A model generated the notes under the pieces. It saw only the letters and a list, made by a program, of their open reading frames with translations, made no database searches and was not told the DNA's origin. 64,000 bases of DNA from Micrococcus sp. 2A (lineage in GTDB: Bacteria; Actinomycetota; Actinomycetes; Actinomycetales; Micrococcaceae): assembly GCF_039519235.1 (NCBI RefSeq), contig NZ_CP154351.1, positions 2,480,001 through 2,544,000 of the forward strand, written 5' to 3'. Below, one piece after another: positions 27,044-34,934 of this stretch; the first letter of the stretch is position 1, and each line of letters opens with the position of its first letter. Made by a program: the position numbers and the translations under genes.

Positions 27044-27526
27044 TCATTCCTCGAGGCAGCGGTCCTCGGGGTCGATCGCGCCCATGATGCGACGCCCGAT
27101 CACGGCGAGCTGACGCACCTGCGCACGGGTGAGCGGGTCCAGCACGGTGCGGCGGACCTCCGCCACGTGGCCGGGCGCCGCGCCGACCACCACCTCGCGC
27201 CCCTCGGCGGTGAGGGTCGCCAGCGTGACGCGCCCGTCCCGAGGGTCGGGGCTGCGGCGCACGAGGCCGCGCTTCTCGAGACGCGTCACCACCTGGGAGA
27301 GCCGTGGGAGGGAGCCGGCGGAGAGGTGCGCCAGCTCCCCCATGCGCCGTGTCCCCTTGGGCGCCTCGGAGAGGTGGGAGAGCACCGAGTACTCGAAGTG
27401 GCTGAGGCCGGCGTCGCGGCGCAGCTGCGCGTCCAGCGTGGGGTCCAGGCGCAGCACCACGCTCATCAGGGCGAGGAACGCGCGCCGTTCCTCGTCGTCC
27501 AGCCAGGGTGTCGTGTCATCCGCCAT
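27044..27526 (-). CDS. MarR-family transcriptional regulator
   Basis: A 160-aa winged-helix protein. The DNA-binding part is LAHLSAGSLPRLSQVVTRLE followed by KRGLVRRSPDPRDGRV. The start is set at MADDTT (27526) because TACGAT (27534-27539) lies exactly 7 nt upstream, the leaderless pattern. Longer starts would run into the divergent promoter. It is divergent from the dioxygenase gene and a CACTT-AAGTG inverted repeat between them is its likely site. It probably senses a phenolic or quinone compound (inference from the neighbours). Confidence 0.87.
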   Translation of the reverse strand: MADDTTPWLDDEERRAFLALMSVVLRLDPTLDAQLRRDAGLSHFEYSVLSHLSEAPKGTRRMGELAHLSAGSLPRLSQVVTRLEKRGLVRRSPDPRDGRVTLATLTAEGREVVVGAAPGHVAEVRRTVLDPLTRAQVRQLAVIGRRIMGAIDPEDRCLEE

Positions 27527-27559
27527 GCAGCCCATCGTACCCGCGGCCGACGGACCAAT

Positions 27560-27592
27560 CACTTGCACTATGAAGTGTCTGCGGCCTACAGT
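27560..27592 (+). promoter_or_regulatory. Promoter and MarR-like operator before the dioxygenase gene
   Basis: A -35 TTGCAC (27563-27568) and a -10 TACAGT (27587-27592) are separated by 18 bp. The inverted repeat CACTT(8 nt)AAGTG at 27560-27577 covers the -35, well placed for repression by the divergent MarR. A 43-bp leader remains before the ATG. Confidence 0.65.
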
Positions 27593-27640
27593 TCATTAAC
27601 GGATGAAGCACCACGCCCCGTCGTCGTCCAGGAGGACACC

Positions 27641-28519
27641 ATGACCGCCACCATCCAGGACCCCTGGGCCCAGCCCACCCCCGCCGGCGCCTACGACGAC
27701 CTGCTCGCCCGCGCCCTGCCGATGACCCGCGCCCAGCGGCGTTGGGAGCCCAGCGACGGGCGCATGCCCACGCTGTTCGTCAGCCACGGTGCGCCGCCCA
27801 CCCTCGACGAGCCGCAGTGGCTCGCCGACCTGTTCGACTGGGCACAGTCCATGCCCAAGCCGCGGGCCGTGGTGATCGTCTCCGCCCACTGGGAGGACGC
27901 ACCCGTGGCGATCTCCTCGGCGACGGCAGGCACCCCGCTGGTCTACGACTTCGGCGGCTTCCACCCGCGCTACTACGAGCTGCGGTACGCCACCCCGGAC
28001 GCCACGGATGTGGCCGCCCGCGTGGCCGGCGTGCTCGGCCAGGGCCGCCCCGGCTCCGTGCACCAGACCGGCCGCGGCCTGGACCACGGCGCGTACATCC
28101 CGCTCATGGCCATGTACCCGGCCGCGGACGTGCCCGTGGTGCAGGTGTCCATGCCCTCGCAGGACCCGAAGGCCCTGCTGGAGCTCGGCGAGAGGCTCAG
28201 GGGGCTGCGCGAGGAGGGCGTGCTCGTGATCGGCTCGGGCTTCATGACGCACTCGTTCGCCGCCATGCGCGACCCGCGCCTCTTCGGCCACGTGGACGCC
28301 TTCGACACGTGGGCCGCCGAGATGACCCACGCCGGCGACGTCGACGCGCTCATGGGCTACCTGGACGAGGCGCCCGGCGCCCGCATCGCCCACCCGACGG
28401 CGGACCACTACGTGCCGCTGCTGCTCACCATGGGCGCCGCGAACGACCCCTCGAGCGCCCGGACCGTGTTCGACCGGTTCGTGTTCAGCAACCACATCCG
28501 CTCGTTCCAGGTCGACTGA
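27641..28519 (+). CDS. DODA-type class III extradiol dioxygenase-like protein
   Basis: A 292-aa protein of the LigB/DODA (YgiD) superfamily, metal-dependent enzymes opening or oxidising catechol-like rings. Conserved His positions appear in LFVSHGAPP, VSAHWED, GLDHGAYIPL and TADHYVPLLL. The ATG follows AGGAGGACACC. It forms a small operon with the following oxidoreductase under the divergent MarR. A role in dealing with catechols or quinones is plausible. The true substrate is unknown. Confidence 0.86.
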   Translation: MTATIQDPWAQPTPAGAYDDLLARALPMTRAQRRWEPSDGRMPTLFVSHGAPPTLDEPQWLADLFDWAQSMPKPRAVVIVSAHWEDAPVAISSATAGTPLVYDFGGFHPRYYELRYATPDATDVAARVAGVLGQGRPGSVHQTGRGLDHGAYIPLMAMYPAADVPVVQVSMPSQDPKALLELGERLRGLREEGVLVIGSGFMTHSFAAMRDPRLFGHVDAFDTWAAEMTHAGDVDALMGYLDEAPGARIAHPTADHYVPLLLTMGAANDPSSARTVFDRFVFSNHIRSFQVD

Positions 28520-28560
28520 CCCGGAGCGCTTCACCCCCCGAAAGGAAGAGGTACCCCCTC

Positions 28561-29136
28561 ATGACCACCCTGAGCATCATCGGCGACGGCACCATGGGCA
28601 CCGCGATCGCGGAGGTCGCCCGCCGCGGCGGTCACGACGTCACCCTCATCGGCCGCGACGGCACCGCCGCGGACATCACCGGCGAGATCGTCGTGCTGGC
28701 CCTGCCCTACCCGGCCCTCTCCGACGTCATCACGACGTACGCCCCCGCCCTCGAGGGCAAGGTCGTCGTGGACATCACCAACCCGCTGGACTTCGACACC
28801 TTCGACTCCCTGCAGGTGCCCGCGGACTCCTCCGCCGCCGCCGAGGTGGCCGACGCCCTGCCGAACGCGCGCGTCCTCAAGGCCTTCAACACCACCTTCG
28901 CCGCCGTCCTCTCCTCCGGGAGGATCGGCGACCAGACCACCACCGTGCTGATCGCCGGTGACGACGCGGACGCCAAGTCCGCGCTGGCCGACGTCGTGAC
29001 CTCGGGCGGCCTGAACGCGATCGACGCGGGCGCCCTGAAGCGCGCCCGCGAGCTCGAGGCCGTCGGCTTCCTGCAGCTCACGCTCGCCGCCGCCGAGAGG
29101 ATCGGCTGGACCGGCGGCTTCGCCACCGTGCGCTGA
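28561..29136 (+). CDS. NADPH-dependent F420 reductase-like oxidoreductase
   Basis: A 191-aa Rossmann protein of the Fno/NADP-oxidoreductase (coenzyme F420-dependent) family. It has GDGTMGTAIAEVARRGGHDV at the N-terminus, VVDITNPLDFDTFD, and KAFNTTFAAVL with a C-terminal ELEAVGFLQL. AAAGGAAGAGG precedes the ATG. It lies 41 bp after the dioxygenase. Similar small proteins appear next to MarR and quinone-stress genes, where they probably use NADPH with a substrate other than F420. Confidence 0.82.
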   Translation: MTTLSIIGDGTMGTAIAEVARRGGHDVTLIGRDGTAADITGEIVVLALPYPALSDVITTYAPALEGKVVVDITNPLDFDTFDSLQVPADSSAAAEVADALPNARVLKAFNTTFAAVLSSGRIGDQTTTVLIAGDDADAKSALADVVTSGGLNAIDAGALKRARELEAVGFLQLTLAAAERIGWTGGFATVR

Positions 29137-29180
29137 CCCTGCACGTCCCCGGACCGAGGGGCTCATGCCACACTGACGGT

Positions 29181-29357
29181 GTGAGCCCCTCGTCCGTGCG
29201 CCGGCCCTCCCCGGCGGCCGCTGCACTGGCCGCCCTCGGCGCCATGCTCGCGCTCGTGGTCCTGGTCAGCGCGCTCCTCGCGTTCGGCCCCGGCGGCGCC
29301 GCCGCCCCCGGGGAGGGCCCGACGTCGGCCGCACCGTCGTCGACCGCTTCGCCCTGA
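29181..29357 (+). CDS. Small single-pass membrane protein
   Basis: A 58-codon frame starting with GTG. Residues about 12-37 (ALAALGAMLALVVLVSALLA) form one hydrophobic helix, followed by a Gly/Ala/Pro/Ser tail. A CACACT hexamer sits 6 nt upstream of the start, close to the TANNNT leaderless pattern found elsewhere. No family was recognised. The helix and the promoter-like element are the only evidence. Confidence 0.45.
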   Translation: MSPSSVRRPSPAAAALAALGAMLALVVLVSALLAFGPGGAAAPGEGPTSAAPSSTASP

Positions 29358-29420
29358 CGCGCGGAGCAGGCCCTGGAACGAGCCGGAGGTGGGAGCGGCG
29401 GCGACCGTCGGCGCCGCCGA

Positions 29421-30185
29421 TCAGATCCCTGACAGGCCCCGCACCAGAGCCACCGTGCCCCCGACGCCGGCCAGGCAGACGGCCAGGGTCCGCGCCTTCG
29501 AGGCGTCCACGCTCCGCGCGACGCGGGAGCCGAGGAGGATCCCCACGGGACCGGCGACGACGGCGACCGCCCAGACGAGTCCGGGCACGTCGACGTCGGG
29601 GGGCACCGCCGTGCCGAACAGCGACTTCGTGGCGAGGGAGGTGAGGTTGGCCAGCAGGAAGATCGGCTGCAGGGTGGCCGCCCAGGACTTCTGATCCCAC
29701 TTGGCCGCCACCGCGTAGACCGCGAGCGCGGGACCGGCGACGCCCGCCGTCGTGTTCATGAAGCCGGCCACCGCCCCCGACGCGAAGACCGCGCCGTTGC
29801 CGGTGAGGGTGAAACGCTTCTGGAGGCCGAGGGCGGCGGCGATCGCGACCAGCACGGACGCGCCGAGCAGGATCTCCAGGGCGTGCGGCTCGAGGGAGCG
29901 CACCGCCCAGGCACCGAGGAACGAGCCGCAGACCAGCAGGGGGGCCAGGCGGACGAAGCGCGCCCAGTCCACGTGCCTGTGGAGGAGTGCGAAGAGGATG
30001 GCCGCGGACATCACGGCCGCCACGTTGGAGATCGTCACGCCGGCCACGGGGCCGAGCAGGATCGAGAGGGTCGGCGCGGCGATCATGCCCACGCCCATGC
30101 CGCTGATCCGCTGCAGCGCGCCGCCGACCGTGATGGCCAGCAGCACGACGAGGGCCATGGTGAGCGTGCCGGCGTCGAGTCCCAT
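29421..30185 (-). CDS. TSUP (TauE/SafE) family permease
   Basis: A 254-aa membrane protein with about eight helices. Two repeated halves show the TSUP pattern: GGALQRISGMGVGMIAAPTL in the first and GAVAGFMNTTAGVAGPALAV in the second. Family members export sulfite, sulfonates or small organic acids. The start is the ATG at 30185; upstream open frame is repeat sequence. A 30-bp repeat copy begins 15 bp upstream of the start and probably lies in its leader. Confidence 0.85.
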   Translation of the reverse strand: MGLDAGTLTMALVVLLAITVGGALQRISGMGVGMIAAPTLSILLGPVAGVTISNVAAVMSAAILFALLHRHVDWARFVRLAPLLVCGSFLGAWAVRSLEPHALEILLGASVLVAIAAALGLQKRFTLTGNGAVFASGAVAGFMNTTAGVAGPALAVYAVAAKWDQKSWAATLQPIFLLANLTSLATKSLFGTAVPPDVDVPGLVWAVAVVAGPVGILLGSRVARSVDASKARTLAVCLAGVGGTVALVRGLSGI

Positions 30186-30200
30186 GGGCAGAAGTCTCCT

Positions 30201-30230
30201 CCGGATTCTGGGCGAGTCTCGACGAGCGAC
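30201..30230 (+). repeat. 30-bp direct repeat, copy 1
   Basis: The 30 bases here recur at 32001-32030 with one difference (T/C at the seventh base), exactly 1800 bp apart. This copy runs into a hairpin: GGGCGAGTC (30210-30218) pairs with GACTCGCCC (30228-30236). A partial inverted copy (CGCCCAGAACCCG) follows near 30260. Confidence 0.85.
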
Positions 30231-30366
30231 TCGCCCACCACCGTGTGACCGATGAGCACGTCGCCCAGAACCCGAGAGCGAACGGGGCCCTGGCGGCGTA
30301 CACGGCCGCTTCCCCGGGCGTCTGGCGGGCCTCGAGGCGTTCCTCACCCGCTGACCCCCGCCCCCG

Positions 30367-30406
30367 CCCAGCCCAGCCCAGCCCAGCCCAGCCCAGCCCA
30401 GCCCAG
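30367..30406 (+). repeat. Pentanucleotide tandem repeat (CCCAG)x8
   Basis: Eight perfect copies of CCCAG lie just before the decayed phosphoesterase frame. A simple-sequence tract of this kind can change length by slippage. Confidence 0.95.
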
Positions 30407-30414
30407 CCCTCAGG

Positions 30415-30465
30415 GTGGTCACGACACGCCGCATCCCGTTCCCGCAGATGGCGTGTCGTGACCAC
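30415..30465. repeat. Perfect 16-bp inverted repeat
   Basis: GTGGTCACGACACGCC at 30415-30430 is matched by its exact complement at 30450-30465 across a 19-nt loop. It lies between the CCCAG tract and the phosphoesterase homology. Confidence 0.9.
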
Positions 30466-32000
30466 TCGGGACGCGTCGACGCGCCCGCCACGACCGACTC
30501 CTCGCTGGCGGCGCCCGCCGATCGCATCTCGTTCAGCGTCCTCCCCGACACGCAGTTCTACTCGCGCTATGCCACCGCCGGGACCGGAGACCCGTACATG
30601 ACCCACTACGGCTCGGAGCCCTTCCTGGCCCGGACGCAGTGGATCGCGGACAACGACCAGGCCTACGGCGTCGCCTTCACGATGCACCTCGGTGACGTGG
30701 TGGACCGCGCGAACCCGCCCGAGGAGTGGGCGGTGGCGGACGAGGCCATGTCCGTGCTGGAGCAGGCCGGCGCCCCGTACTCGGTGCTGGCCGGCAATCA
30801 CGACGTCGGCGCCGGCGCCTCGGACACTGACGCCGTCTCCTACGAGACCTACGTCTCGCACTTCTCCGCCGAGCCCGCGGCGCAGCATGCCACCTTCCTG
30901 GAGCGCGACCCCTCAGGCGCCTCGGAGGCTCACCTGGTGGCGCAGGGCGGGACGACCTTCCTGGTGCTGGCCATCTCGTGGCAGTCCCAGCAGGAGACTC
31001 TGGACTGGGCGAACCGCGTGATCGCCGCCCACCCGGGCGTCCCCACGATCCTGACGAGCCACCAGATCCTCAACGTGGACGAGGCCACCGGCGAGCAGCT
31101 GTCCTCGGCGTACGGCGAGCGCCTGTGGAACGACGTCATCGCGCCCAACGACCAGGTGTTCCTGACCCTCAACGGCCATCACCACGGTGCCACCGAGCAG
31201 GTGTGCTTCGACGACGCCGGCCGCACCGGCATCACGGCCAGCTACTTCACCACCGCCGACGGCGCGGACGTGGACGACGAGACCTTCCCGAACGGCTTCA
31301 CCCTCGAGGCGTTCATCAAGATCGACCCGGACTTCACGCCCGAGGAGAACGCCTGGATGCAGTGGCTGACACGCGACGGGCAGCGGGAGAACCTCCCCGG
31401 CTATGTGGACACCGAGGGCGATGAGCCCCCCTTCGCCTGGGCCTTCTCGAACCTCCGCGATGTCCAGCTCTCCGTGGTGGACTCCCAGGCCCCGGTCGCC
31501 ACGGAGACGTCCGCCTGGTCCGGCGAGATCGTGGGCAGCGGGCAGTGGCACCACCTGGCCGCCGTGAACGACCCGACCACGAAGACCACCACCATGTACG
31601 TGGACGGTGTGCCGGTGCAGCGCAACGCCACGGAGACCGTGGGCATCGCCCACGACGAGGCGCAGCGCTGGGTGTTCGGCGCCGGCTCCTACGACGGCCA
31701 GCGTCAGTCCGGCTTCCTCGGCTGCCTCGGCGAGACCCGCATGGTGGACCGCCCGCTCGCCCAGAACCAGTGGCTCACCTCCCGCGCGGAGACCACGACG
31801 CCCGTGGATCCGGCCCCCGTCGAGCCGACCCCCGTGGCGCACCCGGAGCGCATGCTGACCCGTGGCGACGCCGTCGCCCTCGTCCGAGACCGCACCGGCG
31901 TGGACCTGACCGGCATCCTCGCCGACCAGCGGGGAGGCCGCCGAGGCGCTCGCACACCTGCGTTGACCGTGACCCCGCCGGGGCGGCCCGCGGAGGGTCC

Positions 32001-32030
32001 CCGGATCCTGGGCGAGTCTCGACGAGCGAC
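32001..32030 (+). repeat. 30-bp direct repeat, copy 2
   Basis: Identical to 30201-30230 at 29 of 30 positions. It joins the end of the phosphoesterase remnant to the acetyltransferase fragment, so it marks a junction. Confidence 0.85.
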
Positions 32031-32240
32031 CTGACCTGGCAGGAGGTCGACGGGAGACAGCGGCTCGAGGTCGGCTCTCACGTGCGGGCCGACCTCCAGG
32101 GGCGCGGCTGCGCGGCCGAGGCCGCGGCAGCCCGCCGGGACCCCGCGCGGAACGCGCAGCGCAGTGCCGAGCTCGTCGCGGACATCCACCCGGAGAACAC
32201 GGCGTCCCGGCGGGTGACGGAGAAGATCGGCGGGGACGGC
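32028..32240 (+). pseudogene. C-terminal fragment of a GNAT acetyltransferase
   Basis: Directly after repeat copy 2 the frame reads DLTWQEVDGRQRLEVGSHVR, then ADLQGRGCAAEAAAARRD and IHPENTASRRVTEKIG. This matches motifs A and B of RimJ-like acetyltransferases (H-V-R-x-D-L-Q-G-R-G and N-x-x-S-x-R-V-x-E-K-x-G). No N-terminal half or start codon is present. Confidence 0.6.
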
Positions 32241-32252
32241 CCTCGGAAGGAC

Positions 32253-32293
32253 ATGGGTGAGCCCCCACCTCAACGGCGGGGGCTCACCCATGG
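32253..32293. terminator. Perfect 15-bp hairpin terminator
   Basis: CATGGGTGAGCCCCC (32253-32267) and its exact complement (32279-32293) enclose an 11-nt loop. It stands 7 bp past the stop of the small protein on the minus strand, whose transcript it should end. Confidence 0.7.
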
Positions 32294-32300
32294 AGTCAGC

Positions 32301-32504
32301 TCACTTGGCGTGGCGCTGGAGCAGCTCCTTGGCCTTCTCCAGGCCGGCGGCCTCGATGTCATAGGAGCCGGTCGCCTTGTAGTGGTCCTCGACCGCGTCC
32401 GTGACGCTGTACTCCTCCGGGTTGCCGGGGGGCGTGGACGTCTCCAGGACGTGGAGCAGGTAGGTCTCTCCGGCGGCCAGGGCCTCGGGGGTCTCATGTG
32501 CCAT
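32301..32504 (-). CDS. Small conserved-looking protein of unknown function
   Basis: A 67-aa acidic protein (starts MAHETPEALAAGETYLLHVL) with no signal peptide or membrane helix. It has a good ribosome binding site (AAGGAGAG) and a strong terminator, so it is a real gene. No family was recognised. The composition suggests a soluble, mostly helical protein. Confidence 0.7.
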   Translation of the reverse strand: MAHETPEALAAGETYLLHVLETSTPPGNPEEYSVTDAVEDHYKATGSYDIEAAGLEKAKELLQRHAK

Positions 32505-32561
32505 GCCAGTCTCTCCTTGCAGTGCTGACGGTGGAGGAAGAGAGCGTATGACACCGCGGCG

Positions 32562-33116
32562 TCAGGACGCCAGCATCCGCACCGTCGCCAGGTTCCGGGC
32601 CGTGCCCACGACGCCGAGGGTCCGCTCGATCCGAGTCAGCGTGAGCGGCGAGTCTCGCACGGTCGTGGCGTGGCGGATCCAGAGGAACCGGCCCACGAGC
32701 ACCGCGCGGTCCTCCCCCGGGTCCAAGGCCGCGAAGGCCACCGCCCGGCTCGGGTCCGGGACCGCGTTCAGCAGGGTGAGCTGCACCGCCTTCGGCTCCT
32801 GCTCCGGCCAGCCCTGCGCCTCGAGCACGGCGAGGGCCTCCCGGAGCTCGGCCGGCGACGTCGCCATCACCGGCACGTCGATGTCCCGCTCAGCCCGCGC
32901 CGCGGCGGCCACGGAGGCGGCGACGGCGGCCGGGTCCGCGCCGGCGGGCAGCGTCAGGATCACGTTGCCGCTGGCCTGGACCGTGCGGACGTCCGTGCCG
33001 CCGGCCTGCTCGGCCCAGCGGATGAGGTCCACCTTGGGGATGCGGCGGTGGGCGCCCACGTTGATGCCCCGCCAGAGGAGCACGTGGACGTCGCCCAGCG
33101 TCGTCGGGGCAGCCAT
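32562..33116 (-). CDS. DUF1697 family protein
   Basis: A 184-aa protein. The N-terminal HVLLWRGINVGAHRRIPKVD, the GTDVRTVQASGNVILTL segment and the C-terminal TVRDSPLTLTRIERTLG are hallmarks of DUF1697. The function is unknown. The ATG lies 2 bp after the sortase stop, so it is co-translated with it; a longer start inside the sortase gene is possible but unlikely. Confidence 0.87.
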   Translation of the reverse strand: MAAPTTLGDVHVLLWRGINVGAHRRIPKVDLIRWAEQAGGTDVRTVQASGNVILTLPAGADPAAVAASVAAAARAERDIDVPVMATSPAELREALAVLEAQGWPEQEPKAVQLTLLNAVPDPSRAVAFAALDPGEDRAVLVGRFLWIRHATTVRDSPLTLTRIERTLGVVGTARNLATVRMLAS

Positions 33117-33118
33117 GG

Positions 33119-33937
33119 TCAGCGCGCCTCGACCAGGTGGGCATAGACCACGCGGTTGTCCTCGAACGTCCGTGTCCACGGGTTGTAGCCGTCGCACGTG
33201 ATCATGCGCAGCTCCGGGCGCTCGGTGTTCCCGTAGACCTCGTCCGTGGGGAAGTCATCCTTGCCGTACTCCTCGACGCGGTCCACCTCGAAGACGGCCG
33301 TGGTGCCGTCCTCGCGCTCCACCGAGACGACGCCCCCCGGCTCGAGCTCCGAGAGGCGGCGGAACACGCCGTCGCTGTTGCCGTACGCGCTCACGTGGCC
33401 GAGCAGCACGGCCGGACCGCGCTCTCCGGGCGTGGGCGAATGGATGTACCACGCGGCGGGCGTCCCCGGGTCGCCGGAGGGGACCTCGAGGGCGCCGTCG
33501 TCGCGCAGGCCGAGATGCAGCAGCTCTGAGTCCAGGCCGATTTCGGGGGCGGAGACGGAGACGGGCTCGGACGCGGGCAGCACGTCGGGTGCGCCCTCCT
33601 CCGCGGCGGCCGTCGACGGCGGCGCGGAGCCAGTCGAGGCGGACGCGCTGGGTGCCGACGCGGGGGTGCTCGCCGAGGCCGAGGCAGGCGGGGTGGACAC
33701 GGGCGTCGCGCTCGGGGACGGCGCGTCGCCGGAGGACGAGAGGGAACGGCGATACGCGCTCTCACGGACGTCGGCGAAGTGCGGGGAGGACGACGAGGTG
33801 GACGGGCTGGGTGCGCTCGTCGCCGGCACGGGCTGGGTCGGCGAGGCCGACGGCGTCGAGCAGCCCGTGACGAGGAGAGACACGGCCGCCGCGGACGCCC
33901 ACAGGCGCCCGCGGCGGCGGTCAGGGGATCCGGTCAT
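33119..33937 (-). CDS. Class F sortase, predicted lipoprotein
   Basis: A 272-aa exported transpeptidase. The signal peptide ends at lipobox LVTGC (Cys26). A Ser/Pro/Ala linker of about 100 residues leads to a sortase domain with catalytic His181 (LLGHVSA), Cys248 (MITCDG) and Arg262 (DNRVVYAH). Class F enzymes are typical of Actinobacteria and often act as housekeeping or side-chain-attaching sortases. TACGCT at 33944-33949, 6 nt before the ATG, predicts a leaderless mRNA. The gene lies 39 bp downstream of an Excalibur protein with a wall-sorting-like C-terminus. A lipidated sortase is unusual. Confidence 0.88.
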   Translation of the reverse strand: MTGSPDRRRGRLWASAAAVSLLVTGCSTPSASPTQPVPATSAPSPSTSSSSPHFADVRESAYRRSLSSSGDAPSPSATPVSTPPASASASTPASAPSASASTGSAPPSTAAAEEGAPDVLPASEPVSVSAPEIGLDSELLHLGLRDDGALEVPSGDPGTPAAWYIHSPTPGERGPAVLLGHVSAYGNSDGVFRRLSELEPGGVVSVEREDGTTAVFEVDRVEEYGKDDFPTDEVYGNTERPELRMITCDGYNPWTRTFEDNRVVYAHLVEAR

Positions 33938-33976
33938 GCGCGAAGCGTAGGGGATCCGCCGGGAGGGGTGCCGGTG

Positions 33977-34687
33977 TCAGGCCTGCGCACGACGGCGGGT
34001 CGCCACACCGGCGCCGACGACGGCGGCCAGGCCCAGCGCGCCCACGGCCAGGGCGGCGGCGGGATCGGACTCCGGGGCGATGCCGGTGTCCGCGGCGCCG
34101 ACGGGCACCTTGGTGACCTGCTTCTCCTCGGCCTCCTTCGTGGGCTCGGCCTCCTTCGTGGGCTCGGCCTCCTTGGCGGCGGACGCCTTGATCGCGGCGA
34201 TCTCCTCGGCGGCGGCCCTCTCGCGGCCCTCGACCTTGATGCCGGTCGCCACGTCGATCTCGCAGCCGATGCCGTCCTGATCGGAGTCCAGGTCGTCGTG
34301 GTAGAGGTCCGAGGACTCCTTGATGTTGCCCTTGCCGGCGGCCCACGCGTCCTCGCAGTCGGCGTGGGTGTACGCGGCGTCCGGCTTCGCCTGGTCGCGC
34401 GGGTCGTGCGAGGCGGTGGGGGCAGGAGCGGGCTTGGCGGACGGCTTCGTCGCAGGGGTCCACTTGTGGGTGCTGGATCCCTTGGGAGGGTTCACGCACG
34501 CGACCTTGTCCCCGTCGCCGTCAAGGCCCTTGCGGAAGCCGGGGGTGTCCGGAGTGATGTGGGAGAGGTTCGCGGCGTAGACCTCCTGGCAGTTCGCATA
34601 GGACGGCGCAGCTGTGGCCGGGGTGGCGGCGAACAGGGACACACCGAGGGCGGCGGTCAGGGTGACGCCGGTGGCGAGCTTCTTCAT
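33977..34687 (-). CDS. Excalibur-domain surface protein with C-terminal membrane anchor
   Basis: A 236-aa exported protein. The signal peptide is MKKLATGVTLTAALGVSLFA, cleaved near ATA-AP. Two Excalibur calcium-binding modules follow: NCQEVYAAN to DGDKVACVNP (about 32-67) and DCEDAWAAG to DSDQDGIGCE (about 108-142). A Glu/Lys helical stretch with the repeat KEAEPT then leads to a final hydrophobic helix and RRRAQA tail. GAADTG just before the helix resembles a degenerate sortase motif. GGAGGAA precedes the ATG. It may be a substrate of the adjacent class F sortase (inference). Confidence 0.85.
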   Translation of the reverse strand: MKKLATGVTLTAALGVSLFAATPATAAPSYANCQEVYAANLSHITPDTPGFRKGLDGDGDKVACVNPPKGSSTHKWTPATKPSAKPAPAPTASHDPRDQAKPDAAYTHADCEDAWAAGKGNIKESSDLYHDDLDSDQDGIGCEIDVATGIKVEGRERAAAEEIAAIKASAAKEAEPTKEAEPTKEAEEKQVTKVPVGAADTGIAPESDPAAALAVGALGLAAVVGAGVATRRRAQA

Positions 34688-34934
34688 CGGGATTCCTCCG
34701 AGATCGTGGCGGGTGCCGTCCCTCATGCCGTCGTGTGGCGGGGGCGACATCTCGCATTCAAGCCGATCCCTCCAGGGATATCCATTCGACAGCCGGGGTG
34801 CCGCACAGGCTCCGATCAGCTGCCTCGCGCACAGCACCGCTTCCTGTGCTTGTCATCACATCCACCGTCTGACATGGGAAGCTCCCGGCCGCGTCAGGGC
34901 CTTAACGTGTCCGGCCCGTCAGTAGCCTGCCTGG

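Larger units (their letters stand above)
30415..32034 (+). pseudogene. Metallophosphoesterase with LamG-type domain, rearranged
   Basis: The open frame is intact but the protein looks damaged. Residues from about 35 form a calcineurin-like phosphoesterase with all metal motifs: PDTQFYS, LGDVVDRANPP, GNHDVG, SHQIL and NGHHHG. Homologues known to me continue with some 130-150 residues before a concanavalin/LamG-like domain. Here NGHHHGATEQ is joined directly to CFDDAGRTGI of that domain. There is no signal peptide at the start although the family is exported, and repeats sit where it should be. The C-terminus runs into repeat copy 2. It is probably a non-functional remnant; expression as a cytosolic protein cannot be excluded. 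Confidence 0.6.
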
